NCBI GenBank assembly: GCA_963839685.1
Contig: CAWIVS010000016.1
Span: forward strand, 9,148 to 73,147
Length of the DNA: 64,000 nt
DNA from: CADEED01 sp963839685
GTDB lineage: Bacteria > Pseudomonadota > Gammaproteobacteria > Steroidobacterales > Steroidobacteraceae
Reading direction: 5' to 3'
Below the pieces are notes generated by a model. It was given only the letters and a program-made list of their open reading frames with translations, was not told where the DNA came from and made no database searches. Made by a program: the position numbers and the translations under genes. Every line of letters begins with the position of its first letter. Positions within the stretch are counted from its first letter, which is position 1. Of this stretch, positions 47,204 through 55,645 are shown one piece after another.

Positions 47204-47728
47204 TCACGCAATTTTCTGCCGCCCCGAGGCACGCAGAATCCCGATGACGGTTTTTGCGTCCGCCAGCTCGCCATTATGTGCACGCTCGACCGCCAGCCCG
47301 AGGGGCCACCATTCGACCTGGAACACCTCGTCCGGCTCCGGGTTCGACGTCGCCGGCGCGAGCCCCGTGGCCAGGAACAGATGAATGACCTCGGTGAACA
47401 CCCCGGGAGAGCTGTAATAGGCGCCCAGCGAAGTCCAGTTCGCGGCGCTCACGGACGCTTCCTCCACGAGTTCGCGCCGCGCGGTGGCCTCGGGCGGTTC
47501 ATCGGGCTCGAGTTTCCCCGCTGGCAATTCGTAGATGTAGCCACCCGCCGCATGGCGATACTGCCGCAACAGGCAAACGCGCTCCTGCGCATCGATGGCA
47601 ACCACGGCAGCGCCGCCGGGATGACGCACGATCTCGAGCGGGACCCGCATGCCGTTCGGCAACACCACGGTGTCGACGCTGACCTTGATGACGCGTCCGT
47701 CGTAGATCATTTTTCTTTCGATCGACAT
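47204..47728 (-). CDS. NUDIX hydrolase, ADP-ribose pyrophosphatase type
   Basis: 174 residues. Hydrolyses a nucleoside diphosphate-linked compound, likely ADP-ribose or ADP-sugars. N-terminal RKMIYDGRVIKVSVDTVVLPNG, LLRQYRHAAGGYIYELPAGKLEPDEPPEATARRELVEEAS contains the NUDIX box with all acidic residues; the final Gly of the box is Ser here. SSPGVFTEVIHLFLA follows, the usual ADPRase context. ATG 47728. Intact. Confidence 0.88.
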   Translation of the reverse strand: MSIERKMIYDGRVIKVSVDTVVLPNGMRVPLEIVRHPGGAAVVAIDAQERVCLLRQYRHAAGGYIYELPAGKLEPDEPPEATARRELVEEASVSAANWTSLGAYYSSPGVFTEVIHLFLATGLAPATSNPEPDEVFQVEWWPLGLAVERAHNGELADAKTVIGILRASGRQKIA

Positions 47729-48162
47729 TGCGCGAGTGTACCCGCACGCCACAACGGCTGATCGCCGGCAACGGCGCGCCTCCTGGCTTCGAACTCGCAT
47801 GCGCGCGCCCAGCTGCTCACTGATTCATCCAGTATCTGCTGCGTGCAGCTGCTGGGTAGCGGGGCCGCTCGATGGCGCGCTGGCCCGCATGGGCGCGGTA
47901 GCGCAATTTCCCGAGGTTTCCAGGATGCGCCTTGAATGCAGCGGCTCGCGGAGTAGTAAGGCAACGTAGCAATTGTTCGCGGCTCTGGATCCGGCGTGAA
48001 ACTTTCCAACTGATCTGTTCAGTCTGAAATGGTGAGCTGATATGGTCACCGGGCAGCCCCGCGGGCCGACGTCACATTCCGTGGGTATCCGGCGTGACGG
48101 ACGTCACGGCTCGCTTTGGACCCAGACCAGCTTTTGTTTGCCTCTCGTATATTGTTGTATCG
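47729..48162. other. Divergent intergenic region, no gene seen
   Basis: 434 bases between the NUDIX gene (leftward) and the helicase (rightward). It must hold both promoters. A TATATT at 48149-48154 just before the helicase start is AT-rich and could be part of its promoter, but no matching -35 is at the right spacing. A 100-codon minus frame across the left part lacks a ribosome site and family features and is not called. Confidence 0.4.
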
Positions 48163-50259
48163 ATGTCTACGCCTACGCCCGAACAACTCGGCAGTCTCAA
48201 CGCTCCACAACGGAGGGCGGTGACCTACGGAGAGCCTCTTCCTGGCGGGAAGGGCTTTCGCGCGGGCCCGTTGCTGATCGTTGCAGGAGCCGGCACCGGC
48301 AAGACCAACACGCTGGCGCATCGCGTCGCGCACCTGGCGATGAGCGGCGTCGATCCGGCGCGCATCCTCATGCTCACTTTCACGCGTCGTGCGGCGCAGG
48401 AAATGAAGCGCCGCGCCAACGAGATCATGCGCGAGGCGTTCAACGACAAGCTTGGCAGCAAGGCTTCGCAAATTTCGCAGCGCCTCACCTGGGCGGGCAC
48501 ATTCCATTCGATCGGCAATCGACTGCTGCGGCATTACGCCAAGCATGTGGGTCTCGATCCCACCTTCACGGTCATCGATCGCGGTGACGCGGCGGACCTG
48601 GTCGACACGGTTCGTACCGAGCTGGGATTTTCGGGCAAGGGTCAGCGCTTTCCGCGCAAGGACACCTGTCTCGGCGTGTACTCCCACCGGGTGAATACGC
48701 AGAAGTCGCTCAAGGAGACGCTCGACAGCCAGTATTCCTGGTGCTCGCACTGGGAAGAGGACATCGCGAAGCTGCTGCGCACCTACGTGGAGCGCAAGGC
48801 GCAATTCCGCGTGCTGGATTTCGATGACCTGCTGCTCTACTGGCACGCGATGATGAGCGAGGATCGCATTGCCAAGTCCGTGGCGGCGCATTTCGACCAC
48901 GTGCTGGTGGATGAGTACCAGGATACGAACAAGCTGCAGAACGAAATCCTGCACGCGCTCAAGCCCGACGGGCAGGGCGTCACGGTGGTGGGCGACGACG
49001 CGCAGGCCATCTACTCGTTCCGCGCCGCCGCGGTGGAAAACATCCTCGGATTCCCGGACCGCTACCGTCCCAAGGCGGAGACCGTCACGCTGGCGCAGAA
49101 CTTCCGTTCCAGCCAGAGTGTTCTCGACGCCGCCAATGCGCTGATGGCCGATGCGCCGCGCCAGCATCGCAAGCACCTGCTCTCGATGCGCGGCCAGGGC
49201 CCGCGTCCCAAGCTCGTGACGGTGGACGATCAGCCGACCCAGGCAGAGTTCATCTGCACGCGCCTGCTGGCTTCTCGCGAAGCGGGTATCCCGCTGCGGC
49301 GCCAGGCGGTGTTGTTCCGCACCGGCGCGCACAGCGACATGCTGGAAGTCGAACTGGCCAAACGCAAGATTCCGTTCGTGAAGTACGGCGGGCTCAAGTT
49401 CCTCGAGGCCGCGCACGTCAAGGATCTGCTCGCAGTGCTGCGTTGGGCCGACAACCCGCACAACCACCTGGCCGCGTTCCGCGTACTGCAGTTCATGCAG
49501 GGCATGGGCCCGGCGAATGCCAAGCGAGCGCTGGATCACTTCATCGCGAGCAACTGCGCGTGGGCCGCATTCGAGAAATTCGAACCGCCGAATGACACGC
49601 GGCTGCACTGGAAGAAGTTCATCGAGCTGTTCACGACGCTCGCCGAGCCGAATCGCGAATGGCGCGGACAGATCGCGCTGGTGCGTGAATGGTACAAGCC
49701 GCACATGGAGCGCATGTACGAACACGTGCACACGCGCATCGGCGATCTCGACCAGCTCGAGCTGCTGTCGTCGCAATACCAGACGCGCGAACGGTTCACC
49801 ACCGAGCTCACGCTCGATCCACCGAATGCCACCGGCGACCTGTCGGGCCAGCCGATCCATGACGAGGACTACCTGGTGCTTTCGACCATCCACTCGGCCA
49901 AGGGCATGGAGTGGGACAACGTTTACATCCTCAACGTGGTCGAAGGCAGCTTCCCGAACGAGTTTTCGACCGGCAAGGCCGAGGCGATCGAGGAAGAACG
50001 CCGTCTGCTCTACGTGGCGATGACACGCGCGCGCAACGAACTCAATTGCGTCGTGCCGCTGCGTTTCCAGATCACCAGCCAGCCCAGAACTTCCGACGGC
50101 CATGTGTACGGCGCGCGCAGCCGATTCCTCACCGAGAAGGTCGTCAAGTGCTTCGACGAGCAGGCCTTCCAGGGTTCGAACACCGAAGTGAAAATGGAAG
50201 AGGCGGTCGCCGATTCCGGCAGCATCGACGTGGCTTCGCGACTCAAGCAGATGTGGTAG
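48163..50259 (+). CDS. UvrD/Rep-type superfamily 1A DNA helicase
   Basis: 698 residues, intact. ATP-driven 3'-5' DNA translocase. Motifs in order: LNAPQRRAVTY (Q motif), LLIVAGAGTGKTNTLAHRVAHL (Walker A), LMLTFTRRAAQEMKRR, AGTFHSIGNRLLR, HVLVDEYQDTNKLQ (Walker B DExQ), VVGDDAQAIYSFRAA, LAQNFRSSQSVL, VLSTIHSAKGMEWDNVYILNVVEGSFP and RRLLYVAMTRARNEL. Shorter than E. coli UvrD at the C-terminus. ATG 48163 is preferred over an in-frame TTG-type start at 48094. The first base of repeat C is the last base of the stop codon. Confidence 0.92.
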   Translation: MSTPTPEQLGSLNAPQRRAVTYGEPLPGGKGFRAGPLLIVAGAGTGKTNTLAHRVAHLAMSGVDPARILMLTFTRRAAQEMKRRANEIMREAFNDKLGSKASQISQRLTWAGTFHSIGNRLLRHYAKHVGLDPTFTVIDRGDAADLVDTVRTELGFSGKGQRFPRKDTCLGVYSHRVNTQKSLKETLDSQYSWCSHWEEDIAKLLRTYVERKAQFRVLDFDDLLLYWHAMMSEDRIAKSVAAHFDHVLVDEYQDTNKLQNEILHALKPDGQGVTVVGDDAQAIYSFRAAAVENILGFPDRYRPKAETVTLAQNFRSSQSVLDAANALMADAPRQHRKHLLSMRGQGPRPKLVTVDDQPTQAEFICTRLLASREAGIPLRRQAVLFRTGAHSDMLEVELAKRKIPFVKYGGLKFLEAAHVKDLLAVLRWADNPHNHLAAFRVLQFMQGMGPANAKRALDHFIASNCAWAAFEKFEPPNDTRLHWKKFIELFTTLAEPNREWRGQIALVREWYKPHMERMYEHVHTRIGDLDQLELLSSQYQTRERFTTELTLDPPNATGDLSGQPIHDEDYLVLSTIHSAKGMEWDNVYILNVVEGSFPNEFSTGKAEAIEEERRLLYVAMTRARNELNCVVPLRFQITSQPRTSDGHVYGARSRFLTEKVVKCFDEQAFQGSNTEVKMEEAVADSGSIDVASRLKQMW

Positions 50260-50335
50260 GGGACACCCCCAATTGCGGAAAAAGGGGTCAGCCCTGAGGA
50301 CTGACCCCTTTTTCATGGAAATGGGGACCGTCCCC
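50259..50335. repeat. REP-like paired inverted repeat C with bidirectional terminator core
   Basis: An imperfect inverted repeat of about 33-35 bases per arm. Left arm 50259-50291 begins GGGGACACCCCCAATT and ends AAAAAGGGGTCAG. Right arm 50301-50335 begins CTGACCCCTTTTT and ends GGGGACCGTCCCC. The inner AAAAAGGGGTCAG/CTGACCCCTTTTT hairpin with its T-run can terminate transcription from both sides. It lies between convergent helicase and exported methyltransferase genes and abuts both stop codons, like repeats A and B. Confidence 0.75.
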
Positions 50336-50341
50336 TCGCTA

Positions 50342-51205
50342 CTACCGTTTCCTGAACTTCAACGTGAATCGATCGCTCTCGCCGATCGCCTGAAACTTCG
50401 CCCGTTCACGATTGCCCTGCCGCAGATCCGGTGGCAAAGCCCAGACGCCCTGCTCGTAGTCCCTGGTGTCCTGCGGATTCGCGTTGATTTCGGACCGTTC
50501 CACCAGTTCGAATCCCGCCGCCTCGATCAGCGTGATCGCGTATTGCTCATCGACGTAACCATTGGTGGCGCGCCGATCCTGCGGGCCGGCGGGCCCACGA
50601 TGTCCAACCACGCCGAGGATGCCGTCCGGTTTCAGCGCGCGGTGCATCGCGGCGAACGCCTGTGGCGCGTAGCCGAGATTCATCCAGCTGTGCAGATTGC
50701 GAAAAGTCACGACCAGGTCGCAGCTGGCGGGCGGCGCGATTTCCTGGCCGTCCGCGCCCAGCGTCGTCACCGTGACCTTGCCGTAGCGATCCGGCCGCGC
50801 CGCCAGTTTCGCCTGGTACGCGGCAAGGCTCGCCGTCACGTACGGGTTGCGCGGGTCGGGCGGTATCTGGGCGACGTACAGCTTGCCGTGGGCTGCCAGC
50901 AAGGGCGCCAGCACCTCGGTGTACCAGCCACCGGTGCCGGGCCACACCTCGGTGACCGTCATGTCAGGCTTGATGCCGAAGAACAGCAGCGTGTCGAGCG
51001 GATGCCGCCAGGCATCGCGAGCACGGTTTTCGGGGGAGCGATGCTCACCGGCCAGCACCGCCTCGATGGCTGCTGCCGTCACCGCGTCGCGTGGCACGGC
51101 CGGTGTGCGGGCGGGCGCCGCCACGGGCTGCACAGGCGCGGCCGCGCAGCCCCACAGCTGCGCGGCGAGGGCGCACAACACGATCACGAGGGCGCGCGAC
51201 CACAT
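50342..51205 (-). CDS. Exported class I methyltransferase-like protein, second copy
   Basis: About 287 residues from ATG 51205 (GGAG upstream). Hydrophobic signal MWSRALVIVLCALAAQLWGCAAAP, possibly a lipoprotein with Cys in LWGC. After an Ala/Pro linker, the body parallels the 4303-5049 protein: RDAWRHPLDTLLFFGIKPDMTVTEVWPGTGGWYTEVLAPLL (motif I as VWPGTGGW), CDLVVTFRNLHSWMN, HRALKPDGILGVVGHRG, and EAAGFELVERSEINANPQDTRDYEQGVWALPP. Predicted envelope location, with no known source of SAM there. Converges on the helicase across repeat C. Confidence 0.75.
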   Translation of the reverse strand: MWSRALVIVLCALAAQLWGCAAAPVQPVAAPARTPAVPRDAVTAAAIEAVLAGEHRSPENRARDAWRHPLDTLLFFGIKPDMTVTEVWPGTGGWYTEVLAPLLAAHGKLYVAQIPPDPRNPYVTASLAAYQAKLAARPDRYGKVTVTTLGADGQEIAPPASCDLVVTFRNLHSWMNLGYAPQAFAAMHRALKPDGILGVVGHRGPAGPQDRRATNGYVDEQYAITLIEAAGFELVERSEINANPQDTRDYEQGVWALPPDLRQGNRERAKFQAIGESDRFTLKFRKR

Positions 51206-51294
51206 GGGCGATCTCCGCGACAATAGAAAACGAACCCCGCACCTGGCGGGGTTCGGTGGAATTTGAATCGCTAGTAGTTAGCCTGCTGCGCAGA

Positions 51295-51579
51295 TCAGCG
51301 CCGGAACGGACCACCGCCACCCTGGCGCGGGCGCGGCGGACGTTCCTGCGCTTCATTCACGCGCAGTGGACGGCCATTCATCTGGTAGCCATTGAGTCCC
51401 TGGATGGCGGCTTGCGCCTCGCCAGAACCCATTTCAACGAAGCCGAAGCCACGGGGCTTGCCCGTTTCGCGGTCGTTGATCAGCTTTACGGAATCGACCT
51501 TGCCGTGCCGCTCAAACAGCACCTTGATATCTTGCTCGGTCACGGAAAAGGGCAGATTGCCCACGTAGATCGTCGTCAT
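51295..51579 (-). CDS. RRM-domain RNA-binding protein
   Basis: 94 residues: a single RNA recognition motif with RNP2 IYVGNLPFS and RNP1 RGFGFVEM, then a short Arg/Pro/Gly-rich tail (RPPRPRQGGGGPFRR). Resembles the small cold-inducible RNA-binding proteins of cyanobacteria and proteobacteria, thought to act as RNA chaperones. ATG 51579 (MTTIYVG) matches the common family start; an in-frame ATG lies at 51588. Confidence 0.88.
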   Translation of the reverse strand: MTTIYVGNLPFSVTEQDIKVLFERHGKVDSVKLINDRETGKPRGFGFVEMGSGEAQAAIQGLNGYQMNGRPLRVNEAQERPPRPRQGGGGPFRR

Positions 51580-51928
51580 CCCGGACATCTCGCTCAAAAT
51601 GCGGACAGCAGGAAATGAGGTCTCCCGCCCGTGCCGCGGTCAATTAAAAACAGGTCAAGGCTTCAAGGCACACGTTTGTTCAGTCAATGCGTTGCTCTTG
51701 TGGACCAGCGGCCTGCACCGTTGTTCGTGCACCTCGTCAGGAGAAACCATTAAGAAGCATCGAACGCGAGGCATGCTACTCCTCGCTTCGAGAAGCTGTA
51801 AACAACGGCGCGTGCGGCGAGCCAGGTGCGCTCGCAATTGCAGCAATTTGAGGGATTTCAGAGACTTTCAGCGCAGTCGGCGGAGGATGGTAGCGCTCCC
51901 TTTCGAGGCGCTCTGCCTTCCATGACAC
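51580..51928. promoter_or_regulatory. Upstream region of the RRM gene, no other gene seen
   Basis: 349 bases between speA (ending 51929) and the RRM start, both leftward. It should hold the RRM promoter and a long 5' leader, as is common for cold-induced RNA-binding protein genes. AT-rich patches occur at about 51641-51652 (GGTCAATTAAAAACA). No coding frame with a ribosome site is seen. Confidence 0.35.
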
Positions 51929-53944
51929 TTATTCTAGATAGGCGTATCCGTTGAGCTCGCCTTCGTAGAAGCGCTTGATGGCCTGGGACTCGGCCACCGA
52001 CATGCGGCCTTCGCGTACCGCGCGCTCGCAGTCGCGCGCCAGGGCGGGGTGCAGGTCGGCCACGTCGTACTCCATGTACTCGAGCACCTTGTTGGCGGTG
52101 TCGCCCTTGACGATCTCTTCGATCCACCAGCCGCCGTCATCGTGGAAACGCACGTGCACAACGTGGGTATCGCCGAACAGGTTGTGCAGGTCGCCGAGCG
52201 TTTCCTGGTAGGCACCGACCAGGAAGGCCGCGAGGTAGTACTCGTCCTGGGCGGTGATGGCGTGCAGCTCGAGCGTCTTTTTGACTTCACGCTGACTCAC
52301 GAAGCGGTCGATCTTCCCGTCCGAGTCGCAGGTGATGTCGGCCAGCACGCCCATGCGCGTCGGCCGCTCGTTGAGCCGGTGAATCGGCATGATGGGGAAC
52401 AGCTGGTCGATGGCCCAGCTGTCGGGCAGCGACTGGAAAACCGAGAAATTGCAAAAATAGATGTCCGAGAGGATGGACTCGAGCTCTTCGAGTTCTTCCG
52501 GGACTTCATCCAGCTTGCGCGTCAGATCGCGCACCTTGGCGCAGGTGGCCCAGTAGAGCCGCTCGGCGAGGCCGCGCTGTTCCAGCGACAGCAGGCCGAG
52601 ATTGAACATCTGCAGGACCTGGTCGCGCGCCGTCTGCGCGTCGTGGTAACACTCGACCACGCGGCGCTCGGTGACGGTGCGAAACGCGTCCAGCAGGTCG
52701 CGCACCGGCTGCGGCAGGTTGCCGTTTTCCTGGTCTTCCTTGCCGGTGACGCGGAACTGGTCGAGCGCCGAGCTGCCGAGCGTATTGAATATGAGCACGC
52801 TGTGATGCGCGGCGATCGCGCGGCCCGACTCGCTGACGATCATCGGGTGCGCGATCTTGCGTGTGTTGCACACGTTCGCAATGCGGTACACCACATCGTT
52901 GGCGTACTCGTTGAGCGTGTAGTTCATCGACGAGGCGAAGTTGGTGCCGCTGCCGTCGTAGTCCACACCGAGGCCTCCGCCCACGTCGATGTACTGCAGG
53001 CCCGCGCCCAGCAGCTTCAGCTCCGCGTATACGTGCGCGAGCTCGTTGATGGCGTCCTTGACGCGGCGGATGTCCTGCAGCTGGCTGCCGGGGTGACAGT
53101 GCACCAACTGCAGACAGTCGAGCATGTCCTTGCCGCGCAGGATCTCCACGGCTTCGAGGATTTCCGTGATGAACAGGCCGAACTTGGATTTGTCGCCGGC
53201 GGAGTCACGCCACTTGCCCGACCCTTCGCTGGCGAGCTTGACGCGCACACCGATACGCGGGCGCACGTTGTATTGCTCCGCGATCCGCAGGATCGCCGGC
53301 AGCTCCGAGAAATTCTCCACCACCGGGATGATGGTGCGGCCGAGCTTGGTGGCGATGATCACCGCTTCCAGGTAGCTATCGTCCTTGAAGCCATTGCACA
53401 CGATGAGGCGCTCGGGCGAGTCGGCCGTCATGGTCATCACCGACAACAGCTCGGGCTTGCTGCCCACCTCGAGCCCGAAGCCGAAGGGCTGCCCGTAGCG
53501 ATACACCTCTTCGACGACCAGGCGCTGCTGGTTGACCTTGATCGGGAACACCGCGGTGTAGCGGTTCTGGTAGTCGTTCTCGGCGATGGCCTGCGAAAAG
53601 GCGTCGTGCAGGTGCTTGAGACGATGCGCCAGGATGTCCGAGAAGCGCACCACGACCGGTGAGGTGAGCTCACGCTCCTTGAGGCCCTGGACCACGTCGA
53701 ACAGATCGATCTCGCGCTCGGCGTTCATGTCGGGCCGCACGACGAGATGACCGGCGCTGTTCACGCAGAAGTAACCCTTGCCCCAGGCGCTGACCTGGTA
53801 GAGCTCGGATGCGTCTTCGATCGACCAGGCAATGGGGCGCTCGGCGCGCCGCGCCGCGTCCTGTCCATTGGCCGGCGCATTGTCGATTGTCGGGTTGGGA
53901 TCGGCTGCCACGTTGGCGCGCACGATATCAAATAGGTTCCGCAT
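51929..53944 (-). CDS. speA: Biosynthetic arginine decarboxylase
   Basis: 671 residues, intact. PLP enzyme converting arginine to agmatine, the first step of the agmatine route to putrescine. Seen: YQVSAWGKGYFCVNSAGHLVV, the PLP-lysine region NRYTAVFPIKVNQQRLVVEEV, EVGSKPELL, LVHCHPGSQLQDIRRVKDAI, YIDVGGGLGVDYDG (phosphate loop), and QSLPDSWAIDQLFPIMPIHRL with DITCDSDGKIDRFV. Intact family length. Near homospermidine synthase, which needs putrescine. Confidence 0.95.
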   Translation of the reverse strand: MRNLFDIVRANVAADPNPTIDNAPANGQDAARRAERPIAWSIEDASELYQVSAWGKGYFCVNSAGHLVVRPDMNAEREIDLFDVVQGLKERELTSPVVVRFSDILAHRLKHLHDAFSQAIAENDYQNRYTAVFPIKVNQQRLVVEEVYRYGQPFGFGLEVGSKPELLSVMTMTADSPERLIVCNGFKDDSYLEAVIIATKLGRTIIPVVENFSELPAILRIAEQYNVRPRIGVRVKLASEGSGKWRDSAGDKSKFGLFITEILEAVEILRGKDMLDCLQLVHCHPGSQLQDIRRVKDAINELAHVYAELKLLGAGLQYIDVGGGLGVDYDGSGTNFASSMNYTLNEYANDVVYRIANVCNTRKIAHPMIVSESGRAIAAHHSVLIFNTLGSSALDQFRVTGKEDQENGNLPQPVRDLLDAFRTVTERRVVECYHDAQTARDQVLQMFNLGLLSLEQRGLAERLYWATCAKVRDLTRKLDEVPEELEELESILSDIYFCNFSVFQSLPDSWAIDQLFPIMPIHRLNERPTRMGVLADITCDSDGKIDRFVSQREVKKTLELHAITAQDEYYLAAFLVGAYQETLGDLHNLFGDTHVVHVRFHDDGGWWIEEIVKGDTANKVLEYMEYDVADLHPALARDCERAVREGRMSVAESQAIKRFYEGELNGYAYLE

Positions 53945-53983
53945 GTAAACGTCGGCGCACGCCGTTACCGTCGCGGACTCTGC

Positions 53984-54854
53984 CTAGTAGGCTCCCGTCG
54001 CGACCGGGCGGCGCGGATCGCGTATCCATTCACTCCACGATCCGGCATACAGACGTCCACCCTCAAAGCCGGCGTGTTCGAGCGCCAGCAGGTTGTGACA
54101 GGCGGTGACGCCGGAGCCGCACATGGCGACCAGCGCCGACGGTGGCCGCGAACCCAGCAGCACCTGCCAGCGCCGACGCAGCGATTCAACGGGCAGAAAC
54201 CTGCCGTCGGCGCCGACGTTGCCGGTGAACGGCAGGTTGCGCGCGCCGGGGATGTGCCCGGCGCGCGGATCGATGGTTTCGTCGCGACCGGCGAAACGAT
54301 TGGCGCCGCGAGCGTCGACCAGCAGCATGTCAGGCCGCTGGCGCAGTTGCATCGATGGTGCCACTGTCCACCGCAGCGTGATCGTCCAGGCGTACCTCGA
54401 GGCTGCGCGGGCGTGGCGGGCGCGGCGTGGTCTCGAGCGGTAACCCGGCGGCACGCCAGGCTGCGAAGCCGCCATCGAGCACGGCGACCCGGCGATGACC
54501 GATCCAGCGTGCGAGCCACCAGAGTCGTGCGGCGTACGCGCCGTTGCCCTGGTCGTAGGCGACCATCTGCATGCCGGTACCCGCGCCCAGCGCACCAAGC
54601 CGTTGCGCAAACACCCGCGGATCCGGCAGCGGATGGCGCCCGCTGGTTGCGGTGACGGGCGCGGAAAGATCGCGCTCGAGATGCAGGAACTGCGCACCGG
54701 GAATGTGCGACTCGGCGTACTGCGCTTCTCCCCAGCGCGGATTGCCGAGTTCCGAGCGGCAGTCGAACAGCGCCAGTTCACCGCTTTCGAGTTGTGAGGC
54801 CAGCGACGCGACGTCTATCAGTGTTGAGTAAGTGGGGGTTGTGAAAGAGGGCAT
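53984..54854 (-). CDS. sseA: 3-mercaptopyruvate sulfurtransferase-type rhodanese (one frameshift)
   Basis: Two tandem rhodanese domains, about 289 residues. Domain 1: LFDCRSELGNPRWGEAQYAESHIPGAQFLHLERDLS, MVAYDQGNGAYAARLWWLARWIGH. Domain 2: LLVDARGANRFAGRDETIDPRAGHIPGARNLPF and the active-site Cys in VAMCGSGVTACHNLLAL; the CGSGVT loop is typical of mercaptopyruvate rather than thiosulfate enzymes. One extra base lies near 54345-54355 between the domains (DDHAAVDS to APSMQLRQRPDMLL). ATG 54854. It is divergent from the GST gene. Confidence 0.85.
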
Positions 54855-54891
54855 GCCGCATCTTACAATCGGCTGCACTCATGGCCCGCAT

Positions 54892-55564
54892 ATGACGATA
54901 GATGTTTACTGGGGAAGCGGCAGTCCCACTTCGTGGCGCGTGCTGCTGGCGCTCGAGCACAAGGAACTGGCCTACAACAGCCACGCTGCTCCAGCTCGCG
55001 ATGCAGGAACACAAGGCGCCGCACATGCTGGCGCTCAATCCGCGTGGCCGGGTGCCGGTGCTCAAGGATGGCGATTACGTGGTGTTCGAGTCGCTCGCGG
55101 TTCTCTATTACCTCGAACGAAAGTATCCCGCGAAGCCGCTGTTCGGTGATTCGCCCGAAGAGGGCGCGGTGATCATGCGCGTGTGTTGCGAGTACCAGGC
55201 CTACATCGAGCCGTACCTCATGCGTATTACGCGCGCATTGCTGTTCCGCCAGGGCGACCCATACTCCGATGAGAGTACCTACGCGATGCACATGATCGCG
55301 GGCGAGGCGCGCACCATCGAAGGCCGGCTCTCGAAGGGTCCATGGATCGTCGGCGAAAGGCCGGGCGCGGCCGATTACATGATCTATCCCGGCATCAAGT
55401 TGCTGCTGCGCGCGCTGGCGCTGCCGGAAGCGCGCGAATTGTCCTCGCGATTCCTGCCCGTCGAAGCGAACTATCCGGCGCTCAGCCGCTGGTTGCAGCG
55501 CGTCGAGGCACTGCCCGGCTACCAGCGAACCTATCCTCCGCACTGGCGCAACGTCGCTTCCTGA
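54892..55564 (+). CDS. Glutathione S-transferase family protein (one frameshift)
   Basis: About 223 residues. Starts MTIDVYWGSGSPTSWRVLLALEHKELAYNS; after one extra C near 54977 it continues TLLQLAMQEHKAPHMLALNPRGRVPVLKDGDYVVFESLAVLYYLERKYPAKPLF, the thioredoxin-like domain with cis-Pro VPVL and the ESLAV glutathione site. The helical domain includes GPWIVGERPGAADYMIYPGIKLLLRAL. Probably detoxification or thiol chemistry; substrate unknown. Homospermidine synthase follows on the same strand after 81 bases. Confidence 0.85.
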
Positions 55565-55645
55565 CGACTGCGTTTGGGCGATTCGTCGGGTGGCGTCACC
55601 GGATGATGGTTGATACCCTCACGCCCTGTTTGTTCGGGGTCAATC

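Noticed and set aside
47707..48009. 100-codon minus frame upstream of the NUDIX gene
   Set aside because: Overlaps the NUDIX start, has shadow-like composition and no ribosome site.
48046..50316. Open minus-strand frame of 756 codons antisense to the helicase gene
   Set aside because: It mirrors the codon phase of a GC-rich gene, has a His/Arg/Val-rich composition without family motifs, and the plus-strand helicase motifs are complete.
52049..53662. Plus-strand frame of 537 codons across speA
   Set aside because: Antisense shadow of an intact, well-conserved gene, with no ribosome site or domain features.
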